From positions 1-8,656 of the forward strand of contig JAOZLI010000105.1 in assembly GCA_029934915.1 (NCBI GenBank): a stretch of 8,656 nt of DNA, written 5' to 3'. The notes beneath the pieces are model-generated. The model did no database searches and was not told the DNA's origin. It was given only the letters and a program-made list of their open reading frames with translations. The translations under genes and the position numbers were made by a program. The DNA is from Desulfocapsa sp. (lineage in GTDB: Bacteria > Desulfobacterota > Desulfobulbia > Desulfobulbales > Desulfocapsaceae). This document shows, piece after piece, positions 7,474 through 8,656 of this stretch; positions within the stretch are counted from its first letter, which is position 1, and each line of letters starts with the position of its first letter.

Positions 7474-8656
7474 ATGAAAAAATTTCTTCGCTGGACTGTT
7501 ATTTTAATTGTCACCCCGTTTGTTCTGTTTGCTGCTGTCCTTACAGTCGTTTCGCTTATGAACATTACGGTGAATATTGATGCTATACGTCCCCTGGTGG
7601 AAAAAGGAGCCTCTGTTGCCCTTGATCGTAAGGTCGTTATTGCTGGCCCTGTCGAATTACTTCCTACCTTGAGCCCAAGTATTGAAGTTCAAGATGTACG
7701 CCTTGATAATCCGGAAGGGTGGGGCAGTTCAGAATTTGTAACTGTAAAACTGGTACGGATACAACTTGGATTACTTGATCTGCTCCGGAAAAAAATAAAT
7801 ATCGATGAAATCACTGCCGAAGGGGTCAGTGTGCATCTTGAAAGTCGTAAGGATGATATCAATAACTGGTCATTTACGTCTTCTGAAAAACCCACAACGC
7901 CTGTTCAAAAAGAATCTTCTCAGGCAGCTGAAGATGAGAGTGCAGCACTGGCCTTTAAAGCTGTGGATAAACTTTTCTTGAAAAACATTGAAGTGACTTA
8001 CACAGATGCTGTTTTGGATAAGACCATCAACTTTCAACTTGATGAATTAAGCGGCCAGGCACCAGTTGGAGAATCGGTAGCGTTTCACGCACAGGGAAGT
8101 TTGCAAGGGCAAAGTTACAGTTTTGATCTTGATGCCGAAGCATTGAACACCTTCCGTCCCAAGGTAAAGGCATGGCCGTTGGAACTTACGGGGCTCATTG
8201 CAGGAACGCCATTTTCAGCGAAGGGAGATATTGGACTTAAAAACAACGAACGTCAACTATCGCTCAATGTGACCGTAGGGGCTGTAGATATTGGTGGACT
8301 TCTCAGCTGGCTTAAAGTAGCTGAGAATGTCAAGGCATCCACCGAAGATCTTGGCCTGAATCTGCAAATCCAAGGAGATAGCCTCCATGAAATGCTTAAC
8401 CAATCAACATTTACCTTTACTCTGCGGGGTGGAATTCTGGATTTAAGTGATCCGGATAGTGGCAAGGGCTTGATGCTCAGCAAACTCGATGGGACAATAG
8501 GTGCACAACCCGGTTCTGCCATTGGCATCAGTTTACAGGGTGAAGTTGATACAACTCCTGTCAGCATAACTATTCAGGGGATGCCCCTTGTTCAATATAT
8601 CAGTGAACCTGGAGAATTACCTGTTACTCTGTCTTTTGCGGCTGCAGGAGCAGAAC
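7474..8656 (+). CDS. AsmA-family protein (3' truncated by window)
   Basis: An open frame of 394 codons starts at the ATG at 7474 and runs off the window end without a stop. The N-terminus is MKKFLRWTVI followed by a membrane anchor (about 7-30). The typical AsmA opening comes next: NIDAIRPLVEKGASVALDRKV, then a GPVELLPTLSPSIEVQDVRLDNPEGW segment near 58-83, and IDEITAEGVSVHLE near 110-123. Alternating beta-strand sequence in the rest fits the periplasmic beta-groove of this family. A low-complexity stretch rich in Ser, Gln and Glu (about 135-158) interrupts it, as is common in AsmA. Family members (AsmA, YhjG, TamB, YhdP) act in envelope and outer-membrane lipid homeostasis; the exact role of this one is unknown. 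It begins 5 bases after the DUF2955 stop, with AGG at 7463-7465 inside the end of that gene as ribosome site, so it belongs to the same operon. Confidence 0.92.
   Translation, partial: MKKFLRWTVILIVTPFVLFAAVLTVVSLMNITVNIDAIRPLVEKGASVALDRKVVIAGPVELLPTLSPSIEVQDVRLDNPEGWGSSEFVTVKLVRIQLGLLDLLRKKINIDEITAEGVSVHLESRKDDINNWSFTSSEKPTTPVQKESSQAAEDESAALAFKAVDKLFLKNIEVTYTDAVLDKTINFQLDELSGQAPVGESVAFHAQGSLQGQSYSFDLDAEALNTFRPKVKAWPLELTGLIAGTPFSAKGDIGLKNNERQLSLNVTVGAVDIGGLLSWLKVAENVKASTEDLGLNLQIQGDSLHEMLNQSTFTFTLRGGILDLSDPDSGKGLMLSKLDGTIGAQPGSAIGISLQGEVDTTPVSITIQGMPLVQYISEPGELPVTLSFAAAGAE

Noticed and set aside
8253..8567. Minus-strand frame of 104 codons near the window end
   Set aside because: It is antisense to the continuous AsmA reading frame, with low-complexity Ser/Pro/Arg composition typical of a shadow frame.

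Overview
The window looks like ordinary chromosomal DNA of a Gram-negative bacterium. Every gene lies on the + strand and they are packed tightly. An outer-membrane efflux lipoprotein, a periplasmic adaptor and an AsmA protein all require an outer membrane. The GsuK-like potassium channel with two RCK domains per chain, and base composition that looks mid-40s % GC by eye, make a Desulfobacterota (deltaproteobacterial) host my best guess. That placement is an inference with modest confidence. I see no tRNA, rRNA, CRISPR array, insertion sequence or phage gene.

Region 1 (1-2324) holds the end of one operon. First comes the C-terminal two thirds of an ATP-grasp ligase of the 'alpha-L-glutamate ligase-like' family, cut by the window start. 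Three bases later a complete 563-residue two-TM potassium channel begins, carrying two cytoplasmic RCK (TrkA-N/TrkA-C) modules.

Region 2 (2325-2409) is the only sizeable spacer. It holds a perfect three-copy AAATTC tandem repeat and a good ribosome binding site, and probably separates two transcription units.

Region 3 (2410-8656, running off the end) is an envelope/efflux operon with gaps of 1-21 bases. In order it contains an AI-2E/PerM-family membrane protein, a NodT/OprM-type outer-membrane channel lipoprotein, a broken ion-channel-like gene, a HlyD/EmrA-type membrane fusion protein, a DUF2955 polytopic membrane protein, and the start of an AsmA-family protein. The channel lipoprotein, adaptor and DUF2955 protein together look like a tripartite exporter in which DUF2955 replaces the usual inner-membrane pump, on the plan of AaeAB (FUSC-type) systems. 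The substrate cannot be told from sequence.

The most notable local observation is at 5021-5282. The N-terminus of a small membrane protein is read in one frame, and the C-terminal inner helix of a two-TM potassium channel is read in another. The pore helix and selectivity filter that should lie between them are missing. I read this as a channel gene that lost its middle by internal deletion while the operon around it stayed intact.
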